From assembly GCF_900205925.1 (NCBI RefSeq), contig NZ_OAOD01000002.1:186001-250000 (forward strand): a stretch of 64,000 nucleotides of DNA, written 5' to 3'. Source of the stretch: Clostridium peptidivorans (GTDB taxonomy: Bacteria; Bacillota; Clostridia; Clostridiales; Clostridiaceae). Positions 8,808 to 17,120 of the stretch are shown one piece after another. The notes below the pieces were generated by a model that searched no databases, was not told where the DNA came from, and saw only the letters and a program-made list of their open reading frames with translations. Made by a program: the position numbers and the translations under genes. The number at the start of each line of letters is the position of its first letter. Position 1 is the stretch's first letter.

Positions 8808-9890
8808 TTAATCACATTTACTATCTATACTTTTATCTACAGAGATTAAATCGTAAATATCCTTATTAACTTTATTATAATCCTCAATCCTACCGATATC
8901 CATCCAATAATCTTTTATTTCATAACTTCCTACCCTTAATCCCTTTTTAATGCAAATATCTATTAAATCTGTTATTTCAAAATATTGGTCTTCAGGAATT
9001 AAATTTATAACTCTAGGATTTAGACAATAAACCCCTGCATTTATCAAATATTCCATGGTAGGTTTTTCATCCATTCCTTTTATAAAATTTTCCTCTGTTT
9101 TAACTACACCATATGGAATTTGAAAAGAATGTTTTCTTGTACCTACCGTAATGTCAAAATCATTATTTATATGAAAATTCATCATATTTTCTAAGTTTAA
9201 ATTAGTAAAAATATCTCCATTAATCACAAAGAAAGACTTTTTTATGAAACCCCCTGCAAGTTTTATACCTCCTGCAGTACCAAGACGTTTATGCTCTTTT
9301 ATATATTCTATCTTAACTCCATAGGCATAACCATCTTGAAAATAATTTTCTATAATTTCAGCTTTATAATTTACAGATATAAACATTCTATTATATCCAT
9401 ATTGCTTAAAATTATTAATAATATGTTGAAGTATAGGATCCTTTCCTATTCTAAGCATGGGTTTAGGAATTTCTTTTGTTAAATCCTTAAGTCTTGTACC
9501 AAGTCCTCCTGCCATTATTATAACAGGATTTTCTTTCCCTTGTGGCAAAAGTATATCGTTTATTGTTATCATGTCTATAACTCTAATACTTTCGTCAACT
9601 ATTGGAAGTTCTTTTATTGCATTTTTTATTAAAACATCTTTTATTTCTTCTATCGAAGCTCCCTGCTTAACCTTTATAGGATTTCTATGCATGATTGCTT
9701 CTATTTTTTCCTCTAATGACATTCCATCTAGTATAGCACGCCTTATATCTCCATCTGTTATAGTACCTATTAATTTTCTTTCCTCATCTACTACTAATAT
9801 TATCCCTTTCGCACCTTTATCTAATAATTTTAATGATTTTTTTATTGAGTAGTAAGGATATGCTAATATTTTTTCTATATTATTTATCAT
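8808..9890 (-). CDS. ptmE: CBS-domain nucleotidyltransferase (PtmE-like, GlcN/GlcNAc-1-P)
   Basis: 360 aa fusion. Two CBS repeats occupy about residues 1-115 (LDKGAKGIILVVDEERKLIGTITDGDIRRA), followed by an NTP_transferase domain from about 122 (NPVIIMAGGLGTRLKDL, KPML, NGDIFTNLNL). This is the organisation of Campylobacter PtmE, which forms the GDP-linked hexosamine that feeds the GDP-dependent legionaminate route, and of other CBS-NTP sugar-1-phosphate guanylyl/uridylyltransferases. It is the first gene of the glycan cluster. Upstream is a weak sigma-28-like promoter. The nucleotide (GDP or UDP) cannot be told from sequence. Confidence 0.87.
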   Translation of the reverse strand: MINNIEKILAYPYYSIKKSLKLLDKGAKGIILVVDEERKLIGTITDGDIRRAILDGMSLEEKIEAIMHRNPIKVKQGASIEEIKDVLIKNAIKELPIVDESIRVIDMITINDILLPQGKENPVIIMAGGLGTRLKDLTKEIPKPMLRIGKDPILQHIINNFKQYGYNRMFISVNYKAEIIENYFQDGYAYGVKIEYIKEHKRLGTAGGIKLAGGFIKKSFFVINGDIFTNLNLENMMNFHINNDFDITVGTRKHSFQIPYGVVKTEENFIKGMDEKPTMEYLINAGVYCLNPRVINLIPEDQYFEITDLIDICIKKGLRVGSYEIKDYWMDIGRIEDYNKVNKDIYDLISVDKSIDSKCD

Positions 9891-9939
9891 AACATCATCC
9901 TTTATATAAAATTTGTTACTAATTATTCTAATTGGTATA

Positions 9940-9966
9940 ATATCGTTTTATAATTTTAAAAATTTC
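9940..9966 (-). promoter_or_regulatory. Weak sigma-28-like promoter for the nonulosonate operon
   Basis: On the minus strand GAAA-N15-AACGATAT lies 50 bp upstream of the ptmE-like start. The -10 part (CGATAT) is a full match and the spacing equals that of the four better promoters in this window, but the -35 is GAAA rather than TAAA. It would put sugar synthesis under the flagellar sigma factor. Prediction only. Confidence 0.35.
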
Positions 9967-9972
9967 TTAATT

Positions 9973-10341
9973 TTATAAATTGTCTTTATTTGAACCTTCT
10001 AACAATAATAATGTTTTATCATAATACTCTTCAACTATTGGACTAATTTCATACTGTAATAAATCTCCTATTAAAACATAGTCCTCATTTTCAAAAGCTT
10101 CTACTACCTCTTTAACATTATCTGTAAATTTGTTGACTTCCATATCCTCTTCATATATATCTTTTCTTAAAGTTACAAGCTGAACTATCCATTCTAATCC
10201 ATCTGTAATACTTATAATTAAATCAGTACCATTAAAATAATCACCATTTTGTAAATATTCTGCAGCTCTTACTATTGCATTATTTAAATTAATCATATAA
10301 TCTTTAGCTGTATTTAAGACTTCTAATTTTTCCTTACTCAT
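9973..10341 (-). CDS. Small acidic helical protein linked to Maf glycosyltransferase
   Basis: 122 aa, strongly acidic, predicted all helical, no signal peptide or membrane segment, no motif I recognise. RBS GAAGGAGAAAAAA precedes the ATG. Its start overlaps the end of the DUF115/Maf gene by 8 bp, so it is translated with it. A small protein coupled to the flagellin glycosyltransferase could be a chaperone or adaptor for that enzyme or for flagellin; this is inferred only from position. Confidence 0.7.
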   Translation of the reverse strand: MSKEKLEVLNTAKDYMINLNNAIVRAAEYLQNGDYFNGTDLIISITDGLEWIVQLVTLRKDIYEEDMEVNKFTDNVKEVVEAFENEDYVLIGDLLQYEISPIVEEYYDKTLLLLEGSNKDNL

Positions 10342-12124
10342 TTTTTTCTCCTTCCTTTAATTCATCTATTAATTTGTCTAACATTGGATTTAAATATTTA
10401 ATCCCCTCTACTACTTCATTGTAAATTATTTTTGTTTGCTCCATTATTTTTTTTATCTTTTCTTCATCTGTATCTTTTTCATTTTCTCTATATTCAGGAT
10501 TAGATACTATGCTATTTAATGTAGGATTTATAAGAGAATTTAAGATTTCTATTTCTTGTATTTTTTTATTATTAACTTTTATTCTATTTAATAACTTAAT
10601 TATCTTAGTATTAAACTTAGCATTTTTCTTCAAAATATCCTTTATATTATTCAAATATTTTTCACATGATTTATCTATATTTTTCAGATCACTATATATA
10701 TTTTCTAGATTATCTATTATTATCTCTTTGTTAAATCCTTTAAAATCTCCTAAAGTAGGAACATCTTTTTTTACACCTTTACCATAATTGTTCACAGATT
10801 CCTCTAAAGTCATTATCTTTGTACCCTTTATATTTGCTCCACCTTCGGTAGCATTTACAAACTCTATATCAGAAACTCTACTAATATATTCCTCAAAATT
10901 TTTCCTATAAAAATTTAGCACTCTACTTGTTAAAACTTTTCCTCCGTGTATATCTTCTACATAAATATTATTATTTTCCTCTTCTATTTTTTTGTTATTA
11001 CTACCATCAAAATCTGCTTTATCATCATGTTGTTTATTGTTAGTATAAGCTAAATCCTGGCCTATAAATATAATAGTATTACACCCCAAATATCTAGCAA
11101 AGCTCATGCAAATATGAGCTACGCAGCCACCATGCCATAAACCGTCTATATTATTTTCTGTTAATTTATACGTTAAATTACCAAAAACACTAGACTCTTT
11201 AAATATAGCCTTATGTCCCTTGTAGGAATCTACTGTTTTAAAATTAGATACTTCACAATAAATCATAGTTGCACTATGATTTTCGCATTCTTTTATAAAA
11301 TCAAAACTTATATCATCGGGATCTATTATACAAACATAATCAGGCGTGACCCCTATATCTAAAAGCGGCTTTAGGGTTCTAGCTCCACATATTATAATGA
11401 ACTCATCTTGAGCAGCTTTTAATTTATGTATATTTTTACTTAAGGAAGGTCCTGCAGAAACTACTACTGCTGGAACATTTTTAGCTACATTTTTATAGCA
11501 GTTTATAGGCTTACCACTTATAAGATTTTTTATATTACTTAAGTATACCTCTATCATTTTTTTAGAGAAATATATTTCTGTGCCTATATTAACTATACAT
11601 TTTTGAATTATATCAATGCATACCTTAAAAAACTCCTCAAACTCCTCATTGAAAATTTGATTATAATTAGCATAACTTAAGATTCTTACATTATTAGCTT
11701 CAGTTTCTGTTACTATATTATCTAATACTTCTCTACATTTCTCTGCAGTATAATTTACCAAAACAAATCTTTCACTTTCTAAAATATCTTTAGAATATTT
11801 TGTATTTATAAAAGTTTTAATTATGGACAAATCCGGTTCAAAAATGACTATTTTATTGTATTTTGTATTTTCCAAAATCTTTAATATATGTTCTCCTGTT
11901 CCTAGACCAAAAATTATAATTATAGTTTCATTGTTTATATCTTTTAGTTCTTCCAATAATTTATCTATATCTCTATTAACAGAGTATTTACTCCCTATAT
12001 ATATTTGCTTTTCATCTTTACATATTCTTATAACATTTTTATTGTCTTTACTTTTTTCAACAGGATATTCTTTTTTATTATCTAGTGCTAAATTTTTCAA
12101 TATATATTCAGTTGTTAGATTCAT
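10334..12124 (-). CDS. maf: Motility-associated glycosyltransferase, Maf/DUF115 family
   Basis: Expected to transfer the activated nonulosonate to Ser/Thr of flagellin in the cytoplasm. 596 aa from the ATG at 12122-12124, which has a strong GGAGGGCAAA site; a longer in-frame reading to 12244 would run into the fliC terminator and lacks a ribosome site. The DUF115 core is around residues 200-410, with VVVSAGPSLSKNIHKL, the IDPDDISFDF segment, GHKAIF and FIGQDLAY. A C-terminal helical region follows (about 470-596). It has its own sigma-28 promoter directly upstream and lies between fliC and the sugar operon. Confidence 0.88.
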   Translation of the reverse strand: MNLTTEYILKNLALDNKKEYPVEKSKDNKNVIRICKDEKQIYIGSKYSVNRDIDKLLEELKDINNETIIIIFGLGTGEHILKILENTKYNKIVIFEPDLSIIKTFINTKYSKDILESERFVLVNYTAEKCREVLDNIVTETEANNVRILSYANYNQIFNEEFEEFFKVCIDIIQKCIVNIGTEIYFSKKMIEVYLSNIKNLISGKPINCYKNVAKNVPAVVVSAGPSLSKNIHKLKAAQDEFIIICGARTLKPLLDIGVTPDYVCIIDPDDISFDFIKECENHSATMIYCEVSNFKTVDSYKGHKAIFKESSVFGNLTYKLTENNIDGLWHGGCVAHICMSFARYLGCNTIIFIGQDLAYTNNKQHDDKADFDGSNNKKIEEENNNIYVEDIHGGKVLTSRVLNFYRKNFEEYISRVSDIEFVNATEGGANIKGTKIMTLEESVNNYGKGVKKDVPTLGDFKGFNKEIIIDNLENIYSDLKNIDKSCEKYLNNIKDILKKNAKFNTKIIKLLNRIKVNNKKIQEIEILNSLINPTLNSIVSNPEYRENEKDTDEEKIKKIMEQTKIIYNEVVEGIKYLNPMLDKLIDELKEGEKNE

Positions 12125-12165
12125 TTTGCCCTCCGAGATTTCCGCATTTAAATTAACTAATAATA

Positions 12166-12192
12166 CTATCGTATTTACATGAAATTTCTTTA
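12166..12192 (-). promoter_or_regulatory. Sigma-28 promoter of maf
   Basis: Minus strand TAAA-N15-TACGATAG, 41 bp upstream of the maf start codon and just downstream of the fliC terminator. It matches the sigma-D/FliA consensus TAAA-N15-nnCGATAn, with the same 15-nt spacer as the fliC promoter. Confidence 0.7.
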
Positions 12193-12206
12193 ATCTTAAA
12201 AGCAAG

Positions 12207-12240
12207 AAAAGACAGAACTTAACATTAAGTCCTGTCTTTT
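12207..12240 (-). terminator. Rho-independent terminator of fliC
   Basis: Inverted repeat with arms AAAAGACAG and CTGTCTTTT plus inner ACTTAA/TTAAGT pairing, 23 bp after the flagellin stop. The stem itself ends in a T run on the minus strand. Confidence 0.85.
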
Positions 12241-12263
12241 TCAAAATTAATTTATGTTTCTAA

Positions 12264-13082
12264 TTATCTTAATAACTGAAGAACTCCTTGTGGAGCTTGG
12301 TTAGCCTGTGCAAGCATTGCTTGTGCAGCTTGTTGTAATATGTTGTTCTTGCTAAAGTTCATCATTTCTTTAGCCATATCTACGTCTCTAATTCTTGATT
12401 CTGATGCTTGTAAGTTTTCTGATGATGTATTTAAGTTTGTGATTGTGTGCTCTAATCTATTCTGTAATGCTCCAAGTTTTGATCTCTCTCCTGAAACTTT
12501 GTTTATTCCACTATTAATAGTTGCTATAGCAGCACTTGCAGATGATCCTGTTGAAATACTAGCAACTGCTGCATCTACACCAATTCCTGTTGCTGTCATT
12601 GTTGCTACTGTTAAGGCTAAAGTCTGTCCATCATTAGCACCTATTTGGAATGTTTTTCCACTAAATGTTCCATCTAATAATTTTTGAGTATTGAATTCTG
12701 TTTGGTTACCTATTCTTGTTATTTCTTCTTGTAACTGTGCGAATTCATTATTTAAAGCAGTTCTATCTTGAGTTACATTTGTATCATTTCTTGATTGTAC
12801 TGCAAGTTCTCTCATTCTCTGAAGAATTGAGTGAGTTTCATTTAATGAACCTTCTGCTGTCTGGATAAGTGATATAGCATCCTGTGAGTTTCTTGAAGCT
12901 TGATCAAGTCCTCTGATTTGTCCTCTCATTTTTTCAGAAATTGCTAATCCTGCAGCGTCATCTCCTGCTCTGTTTATTCTTAAACCTGAGCTTAATTTTT
13001 CCATTGACTTACCAGCATTTCCAATGTTCATTCCCATGTTTCTGTGTGAATTCATAGCATTCATGTTGTGATTAATTATCAT
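12264..13082 (-). CDS. fliC: Flagellin
   Basis: Major filament subunit, 272 aa, starting [15 protein letters not shown] at an ATG behind CTCAAGGAGGAAGAAAAA; an in-frame upstream ATG would add 14 charged residues and has no ribosome site. The D0/D1 N-terminal part ([22 protein letters not shown], about 30-51) and C-terminal part ([27 protein letters not shown] end) are conserved. The central region is short, with only about 60 variable residues rich in Ser, Thr and Ala (STGSSASAA). That surface region is where O-linked nonulosonate would be expected. It has its own sigma-28 promoter, a CsrA-type leader and a terminator, so it is a single-gene transcript. Confidence 0.97.
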   Translation of the reverse strand: MIINHNMNAMNSHRNMGMNIGNAGKSMEKLSSGLRINRAGDDAAGLAISEKMRGQIRGLDQASRNSQDAISLIQTAEGSLNETHSILQRMRELAVQSRNDTNVTQDRTALNNEFAQLQEEITRIGNQTEFNTQKLLDGTFSGKTFQIGANDGQTLALTVATMTATGIGVDAAVASISTGSSASAAIATINSGINKVSGERSKLGALQNRLEHTITNLNTSSENLQASESRIRDVDMAKEMMNFSKNNILQQAAQAMLAQANQAPQGVLQLLR

Positions 13083-13087
13083 TTTTT

Positions 13088-13124
13088 CTTCCTCCTTGAG
13101 TTTTAAGTGAACTTCCTTGTTCAC
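13088..13124 (-). promoter_or_regulatory. CsrA-binding leader of fliC (hairpin plus Shine-Dalgarno)
   Basis: In the fliC mRNA the sequence GTGAAC-AAGGAA-GTTCAC (13107-13124) forms a 6-bp stem presenting GGA in its loop. The match to the CsrA consensus (ACARGGA flanked by paired bases) is good. The second GGA is in the Shine-Dalgarno AAGGAGG, 10 nt further on. This is the two-site design of the Bacillus subtilis hag leader, where CsrA blocks translation until FliW releases it. Confidence 0.75.
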
Positions 13125-13205
13125 TATTAATTTATTTATAGAAAGCCTATTGGCTAGCTAACTAGTTAACTATATTTTTTATCATTAATATTAATTACAC
13201 TAATA

Positions 13206-13232
13206 ATATCGTGTCATTATTTTTTATCTTTA
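13206..13232 (-). promoter_or_regulatory. Sigma-28 promoter of fliC
   Basis: Minus strand TAAA-N15-CACGATAT, 123 bp upstream of the flagellin start. It fits the sigma-D/FliA consensus. The resulting leader of about 117 nt contains two palindromic stretches near its 5' end (around 13144-13172) and the CsrA hairpin at 13107-13124. Confidence 0.85.
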
Positions 13233-13290
13233 TAGGTTTTTTTATATTTTTTATTAATATTTATATAATATTTATTTTACATAACTTAAA

Positions 13291-13626
13291 TTATATTTCT
13301 TTAGTTAAAAATACAGCCTTAGTATTTAAATTATTGTACCCTTTAGCAACCTTTTTCCCATTTTCAACTTCAAATATTTTTTTTCTTAATTGATTTTTCT
13401 GTAACTTTATTTCTTCAAGTATTAATTTATCTAATTTGAAAATTCCACATTTTTCATATACCTCTTTTAATTCTTCTATATCAAAATTGGCTATATCTAT
13501 ATTCTTTATAACTTTTTCTCTTTGTTCTACTAACATATCCAAAGAGTCTAAGTTATCATTATCTAAGCTTTCCTTAATTTGAAGAGAAATTGTTTGATAT
13601 TCCTTTATAAAATTATCTAAATCCAT
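13291..13626 (-). CDS. FliT-like flagellar chaperone (putative)
   Basis: 111 aa, charged and helical (MDLDNFIKEYQTISLQIKES...), with coiled-coil character and a basic C-terminus. RBS AAAAGGGGATATT precedes the ATG. It follows fliD by 32 bp and precedes the fliC promoter, the position usually held by FliT, the FliD export chaperone. Similarity is of size, composition and place rather than a clear motif, so the call is tentative. It is probably the last gene of the flgM operon. Confidence 0.6.
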   Translation of the reverse strand: MDLDNFIKEYQTISLQIKESLDNDNLDSLDMLVEQREKVIKNIDIANFDIEELKEVYEKCGIFKLDKLILEEIKLQKNQLRKKIFEVENGKKVAKGYNNLNTKAVFLTKEI

Positions 13627-13658
13627 AATATCCCCTTTTATTAATCCATAATCTCATT

Positions 13659-15317
13659 TTAACCCTTCATACCAAATTGAGAGTTCATTGAATTCATTTG
13701 AGAATTTAATTTATTCATAGCTGTCTCTAATCTTGCAAACTTAGCATAATATCTCTCTTGTGCTTTTGACATTTTTTTCTCTAGATCACCAATACTAAGG
13801 ACTTTAGCGTATATTTTATCTGGCATAGTATTTTTGCTAGTAGCTCCAGTAATACTATAATCATATTGCTTATTAGCATATATATTTAATGATCCTTTTA
13901 AAGTAGACATACCATCCTTACCTATACCAGGATCACCTGCATATTGTCTAATGATTTTATCCATTCTTGTAAATAATCCGTCTTCATAATAAGTATCTGT
14001 TCCTATATATTTATCAGGATCATTTATTGTACTTGACTTTCCAATAAAAAATTTAGTTAAATCTTCTATATTATTTTCAATAGCCTTTTTTAATTTTTCT
14101 TCATCCTTAATAAATATTTGTCCTCTTTCTTTAAACTCTCTAGAGGTGTCTAATCCTATTGCACCTTCTCCATATTTACCCATGCATAATCCGTTTTTTT
14201 GATCTGCAGCTTTATCTGTATATACTGTGTCAAAGATAGTACCTCTTAAATTTGACATTAATTGCTCAAGATAATCATCATTTTTTAAGATGCCTTGCTT
14301 AGCCTTTTCTTCCCATTTTTTTATGTCATCTTCCTTCATATCTTTCTTTTGTTCATCTGTTAAAGGCTTATAAGTAAACTGTGTCTTTTCAGTTAATTTG
14401 CCTTCTATTTTTTCAACTATTTTATTATAATCCCCAAGAAAAGTCTTCAATTTTTTAACTACTTCATCTGTATTATTTTTATCTATGCTAAAAGTTATAT
14501 CACCAGTACCTGCAGCCTTTAAATCATAAGTAATGCCATTGGCAGAAAATTTGTTAGTGTTTTGATCTGTTACTGTCACTTCTCTACCATCAGGATATGT
14601 GATTTTAAAATTTGCATTTGTGCCTGATGCTTCTTTCAATCCATTGAACCCTAAAACTGAGCCATTAACCTTTAACTCTGGATTACTAGGATCAGTATCT
14701 CCAGTAGCGGTTGTACTAAAAACTAATTTCTTTGAAAGTTCATCAAAGGATGCTTGTACCTTTCCTTTTAAGTCTGCATCTTCATTAATTTTAGTATTAA
14801 TTCCATCAATTAACCCTTTAACAGTAGTATCTCCATTAGTTGTAATCTGTATCTGTTTACCATTAATATTAAAAATAACATCACCAATAATACTAGGATC
14901 TGCTGCAGGTAACTTAGTATCCAATTTAACAGTTCCACTCAATTCTGTTCCTTCTACTACCGCTGGCTTAGCCAATTGAGTTACGTTTATTTTGTAAGTA
15001 CCTTTTTGAGCTGTAGAGTCTGCGTTAATTCCAATGGCACCTTCATTACTATTGGTAACTTTCATAGGATTAAATTTATTTGCAGACATGATATATTTAT
15101 CTGAAATAGGATCAAAATAATCCTGTAATCCCTTTATATCCTTTATAATCTCCCTATAAAACTCCTGTTTCCATTGTGTAATTTGTTTATCCTGATTCAT
15201 TCTATCAATTTTAACTTGATAATTTGCAGTCATAGCTTTTACCATAGCATCCGTATCCATACCTGTGGCCATTCCTGTTATCCTATTCATATTACTATTA
15301 TTATTTATAGTATTCAT
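13659..15317 (-). CDS. fliD: Flagellar hook-associated protein 2 (filament cap)
   Basis: Caps the growing filament and promotes flagellin folding. 552 aa. N-terminal FliD_N segment with RITGMATGMDTDAMVKAMTA, central D2/D3 domains (about 100-300, rich in Thr and Asn, KINVTQLAKPA), and C-terminal helical FliD_C part ending SKAQERYYAKFARLETAM...NSQMNSMNSQFG. RBS TTTGGAGGCGATTAA precedes the ATG. It lies 16 bp after fliS. Length and layout are normal. Confidence 0.95.
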   Translation of the reverse strand: MNTINNNSNMNRITGMATGMDTDAMVKAMTANYQVKIDRMNQDKQITQWKQEFYREIIKDIKGLQDYFDPISDKYIMSANKFNPMKVTNSNEGAIGINADSTAQKGTYKINVTQLAKPAVVEGTELSGTVKLDTKLPAADPSIIGDVIFNINGKQIQITTNGDTTVKGLIDGINTKINEDADLKGKVQASFDELSKKLVFSTTATGDTDPSNPELKVNGSVLGFNGLKEASGTNANFKITYPDGREVTVTDQNTNKFSANGITYDLKAAGTGDITFSIDKNNTDEVVKKLKTFLGDYNKIVEKIEGKLTEKTQFTYKPLTDEQKKDMKEDDIKKWEEKAKQGILKNDDYLEQLMSNLRGTIFDTVYTDKAADQKNGLCMGKYGEGAIGLDTSREFKERGQIFIKDEEKLKKAIENNIEDLTKFFIGKSSTINDPDKYIGTDTYYEDGLFTRMDKIIRQYAGDPGIGKDGMSTLKGSLNIYANKQYDYSITGATSKNTMPDKIYAKVLSIGDLEKKMSKAQERYYAKFARLETAMNKLNSQMNSMNSQFGMKG

Positions 15318-15333
15318 TTAATCGCCTCCAAAT

Positions 15334-15720
15334 TTATTTGCTTCTTCTAGATAATTTATCAGCTTCATACCATGTATTTCGAACTTCTTCTATTAGTGGA
15401 ATAATTTCATCCATTATAGCTATATCTTTCTTTATATTAGCTTCAGTTAATTTTCTAACAATAAAGTCATAAATACTCATTAGATTATGTCCCCATTCTC
15501 CAGCCTGCTCCACATCCAATGTAGCCATTAACTCGTAAAAAACATCTTGGGTTTTTGTTATATTTTCATGAGCCTTTTTTACATCTTTATCAAGTATAGC
15601 TTGCCTTCCTATCTTTGCAAACTTTACTGCTCCATCTACAAGCATTAAGAGTAGTTGATCCTTTGAAGCAAAATTTACACTATTTGTTTTATATGCATTA
15701 TATGCACTATTTCCATACAT
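15334..15720 (-). CDS. fliS: Flagellin export chaperone FliS
   Basis: Keeps flagellin unpolymerised in the cytoplasm before secretion. 128 aa from MYGNSAYNAYKTNSV, ATG at 15718-15720 with GGAGG 7 nt before it; the in-frame GTG 5 codons upstream overlaps that ribosome site and is rejected. Typical FliS features: KDQLLLMLVDGAVKFAKIG, the helical core, and the AGEWGHNLMSIYDFIVRKL segment. In firmicutes FliS also takes part in FliW/CsrA flagellin homeostasis. Confidence 0.94.
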   Translation of the reverse strand: MYGNSAYNAYKTNSVNFASKDQLLLMLVDGAVKFAKIGRQAILDKDVKKAHENITKTQDVFYELMATLDVEQAGEWGHNLMSIYDFIVRKLTEANIKKDIAIMDEIIPLIEEVRNTWYEADKLSRRSK

Positions 15721-15750
15721 ATATAGTCCTCCCACTTATAAGCTACCTAA

Positions 15751-16077
15751 TTATCTCTTAGTATCTAAAAATCTTCCTGAAATTAAACTTTCTTTGTCTT
15801 TATTATCTATAGAAGCTTCTACATTCACCACTTTCATTTTTACTGCTTCAACTGAAATTTTATTTTCTTTTTTATTTTTCTTATTATCCTTATCTCTTTT
15901 TTGTTCATCTTTTACCTTTTTTAAACTCTTTGAAAAATTATTCTTGCTTTTTTCTTCTGGATTTTCTCCATCTTTTTTTATTGATATTTCATCTTTTCTA
16001 TGGACAACTCCCTCTCTAACAGTGTCTTCAATTCTTTGACGAACATCTAAATCTATTTTATTGAGCTTATATTCCAT
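15751..16077 (-). CDS. Basic, lysine-rich hypothetical protein in flagellar operon
   Basis: 108 aa. The ATG follows directly on the stop of flaG (TAAATG), so it is translationally coupled. It is highly charged, with a Lys/Asp/Asn-rich central stretch (about 40-75, low complexity) and no motif or membrane segment that I recognise. Its position between flaG and fliS suggests a flagellar role, but function is unknown. The real frame is supported by the gapless junction and the 30-bp distance to fliS. Confidence 0.65.
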   Translation of the reverse strand: MEYKLNKIDLDVRQRIEDTVREGVVHRKDEISIKKDGENPEEKSKNNFSKSLKKVKDEQKRDKDNKKNKKENKISVEAVKMKVVNVEASIDNKDKESLISGRFLDTKR

Positions 16078-16431
16078 TTAGGCCTTTTCGTCCATGAATA
16101 GTCCAGCTAGTTCACAAAGCTTGTCCACCATATCAATAAGTTTTTTTGGAGGAACTTCCTTTATTATCTCTCTTGTAGTATTATTAACTATCTTTATAGT
16201 CATACTTTTAGATCTACCATAAAGTTCATACTCCACATGAGTATTTTTATCCTCAAAGAGCTTGTTTAATTTTTCCGCTGCCTTTTCCACATCTGATAAG
16301 TTGATTTCTTTTTCTAAGTTGCTTTTTATTTCCTGATGATTAGTATTTTTATTTGCATTTCCTGCATCTGAGCTTTTTAAGCTTATGTCAAAATCCATTT
16401 GTCTTCCTTGACTTAACACTTTAACATCCAT
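16078..16431 (-). CDS. flaG: FlaG family protein
   Basis: 117 aa. The C-terminal half is the FlaG domain: a helix (SDVEKAAEKLNKLF) followed by HVEYELYGRSKSMTIKIVNNTTREIIKEVPPKKLIDM and a short helix with LAGLFMDEKA. FlaG proteins are encoded beside fliD/fliS in many genera and affect filament length. RBS AGGGGTGTCTAAAGC precedes the ATG. It lies 25 bp after csrA. Confidence 0.88.
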   Translation of the reverse strand: MDVKVLSQGRQMDFDISLKSSDAGNANKNTNHQEIKSNLEKEINLSDVEKAAEKLNKLFEDKNTHVEYELYGRSKSMTIKIVNNTTREIIKEVPPKKLIDMVDKLCELAGLFMDEKA

Positions 16432-16456
16432 GCTTTAGACACCCCTTATATTGATT

Positions 16457-16675
16457 TTATTTTCCTTTAAGGTTTTTAAGTATTGACATATCAATTTTCG
16501 CAGCTTGTTTGTTTTCGTTTTGCACTTCATTATATAGTTCTTTTCTGAGTATTGTAACTTCTTTAGGTGCAGATATGGCAATTTTTACGGAACCGTCATC
16601 TATTTTTGCGATAGTTATTTCTATATTATCTCCTATTAATATGGACTCTCCTTTTTTTCTAGATACTACTAACAT
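16457..16675 (-). CDS. csrA: Carbon storage regulator CsrA
   Basis: Small dimeric RNA-binding protein, 72 aa, starting [20 protein letters not shown]; the Arg in the first strand (VVSRKKGE) and the later [13 protein letters not shown] segment that bind GGA motifs are present. It represses flagellin translation in firmicutes. The start overlaps fliW by 7 bp behind AAGGAGGAAAGTTC. Its likely target, the fliC leader with a GGA hairpin, is 3.3 kb downstream. Confidence 0.95.
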   Translation of the reverse strand: MLVVSRKKGESILIGDNIEITIAKIDDGSVKIAISAPKEVTILRKELYNEVQNENKQAAKIDMSILKNLKGK

Positions 16676-17106
16676 GAACTTTCCTCCTTAAAAAAGGGTT
16701 CTTTTATTTTGTATTTTTCATTATCTAGTATTATTTGTTCCCCAATTTTCTCTTTTATATTTACCACTATTGGAGCCTTCATGTTAATTGTGATATTTTC
16801 TACATTACTATTTAAAGTAACGGTATTTAAAACCAATATATCCTCAGGAGAATTAACACTTAATTCATTTATCTTTTCATTTGATAGTTTAAACTCATAA
16901 CTTTCATCTACACCAAAAGGAGATACTACAGGAATTCCAACTTCCATATCTTCCACAGACACGAGTATACTAAATAAATTATTATCTTCAAAAGGAACCA
17001 ATATAAACTTTTTCAAGCTTTCAAATCCAGGAAGTCCTTTTTTAAATACAATTACATCTTCTTTGTTATATTCAACTGCACCATGATACTTGGTAATAAG
17101 CTTCAT
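16669..17106 (-). CDS. fliW: Flagellar assembly factor FliW
   Basis: Binds CsrA (and flagellin) and so relieves flagellin repression when flagellin has been exported. 145 aa. Beta-barrel family features: [80 protein letters not shown] precedes the ATG. It lies 14 bp after flgL and overlaps csrA, as in other clostridia and bacilli. Confidence 0.95.
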   Translation of the reverse strand: MKLITKYHGAVEYNKEDVIVFKKGLPGFESLKKFILVPFEDNNLFSILVSVEDMEVGIPVVSPFGVDESYEFKLSNEKINELSVNSPEDILVLNTVTLNSNVENITINMKAPIVVNIKEKIGEQIILDNEKYKIKEPFFKEESSC

Positions 17107-17120
17107 AAAAATCCCTCTTC

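Noticed and set aside
9457-9852. 131-aa plus-strand frame opposite the CBS-nucleotidyltransferase gene
   Set aside because: Mirrors ptmE coding DNA; hydrophobic Ser/Ile-rich composition typical of an antisense frame; no ribosome site.
12125-12244. Longer N-terminus for the Maf protein from an ATG at 12244
   Set aside because: The extra 40 codons overlap the fliC terminator and the maf promoter and have no ribosome site; the ATG at 12122-12124 has a strong one.
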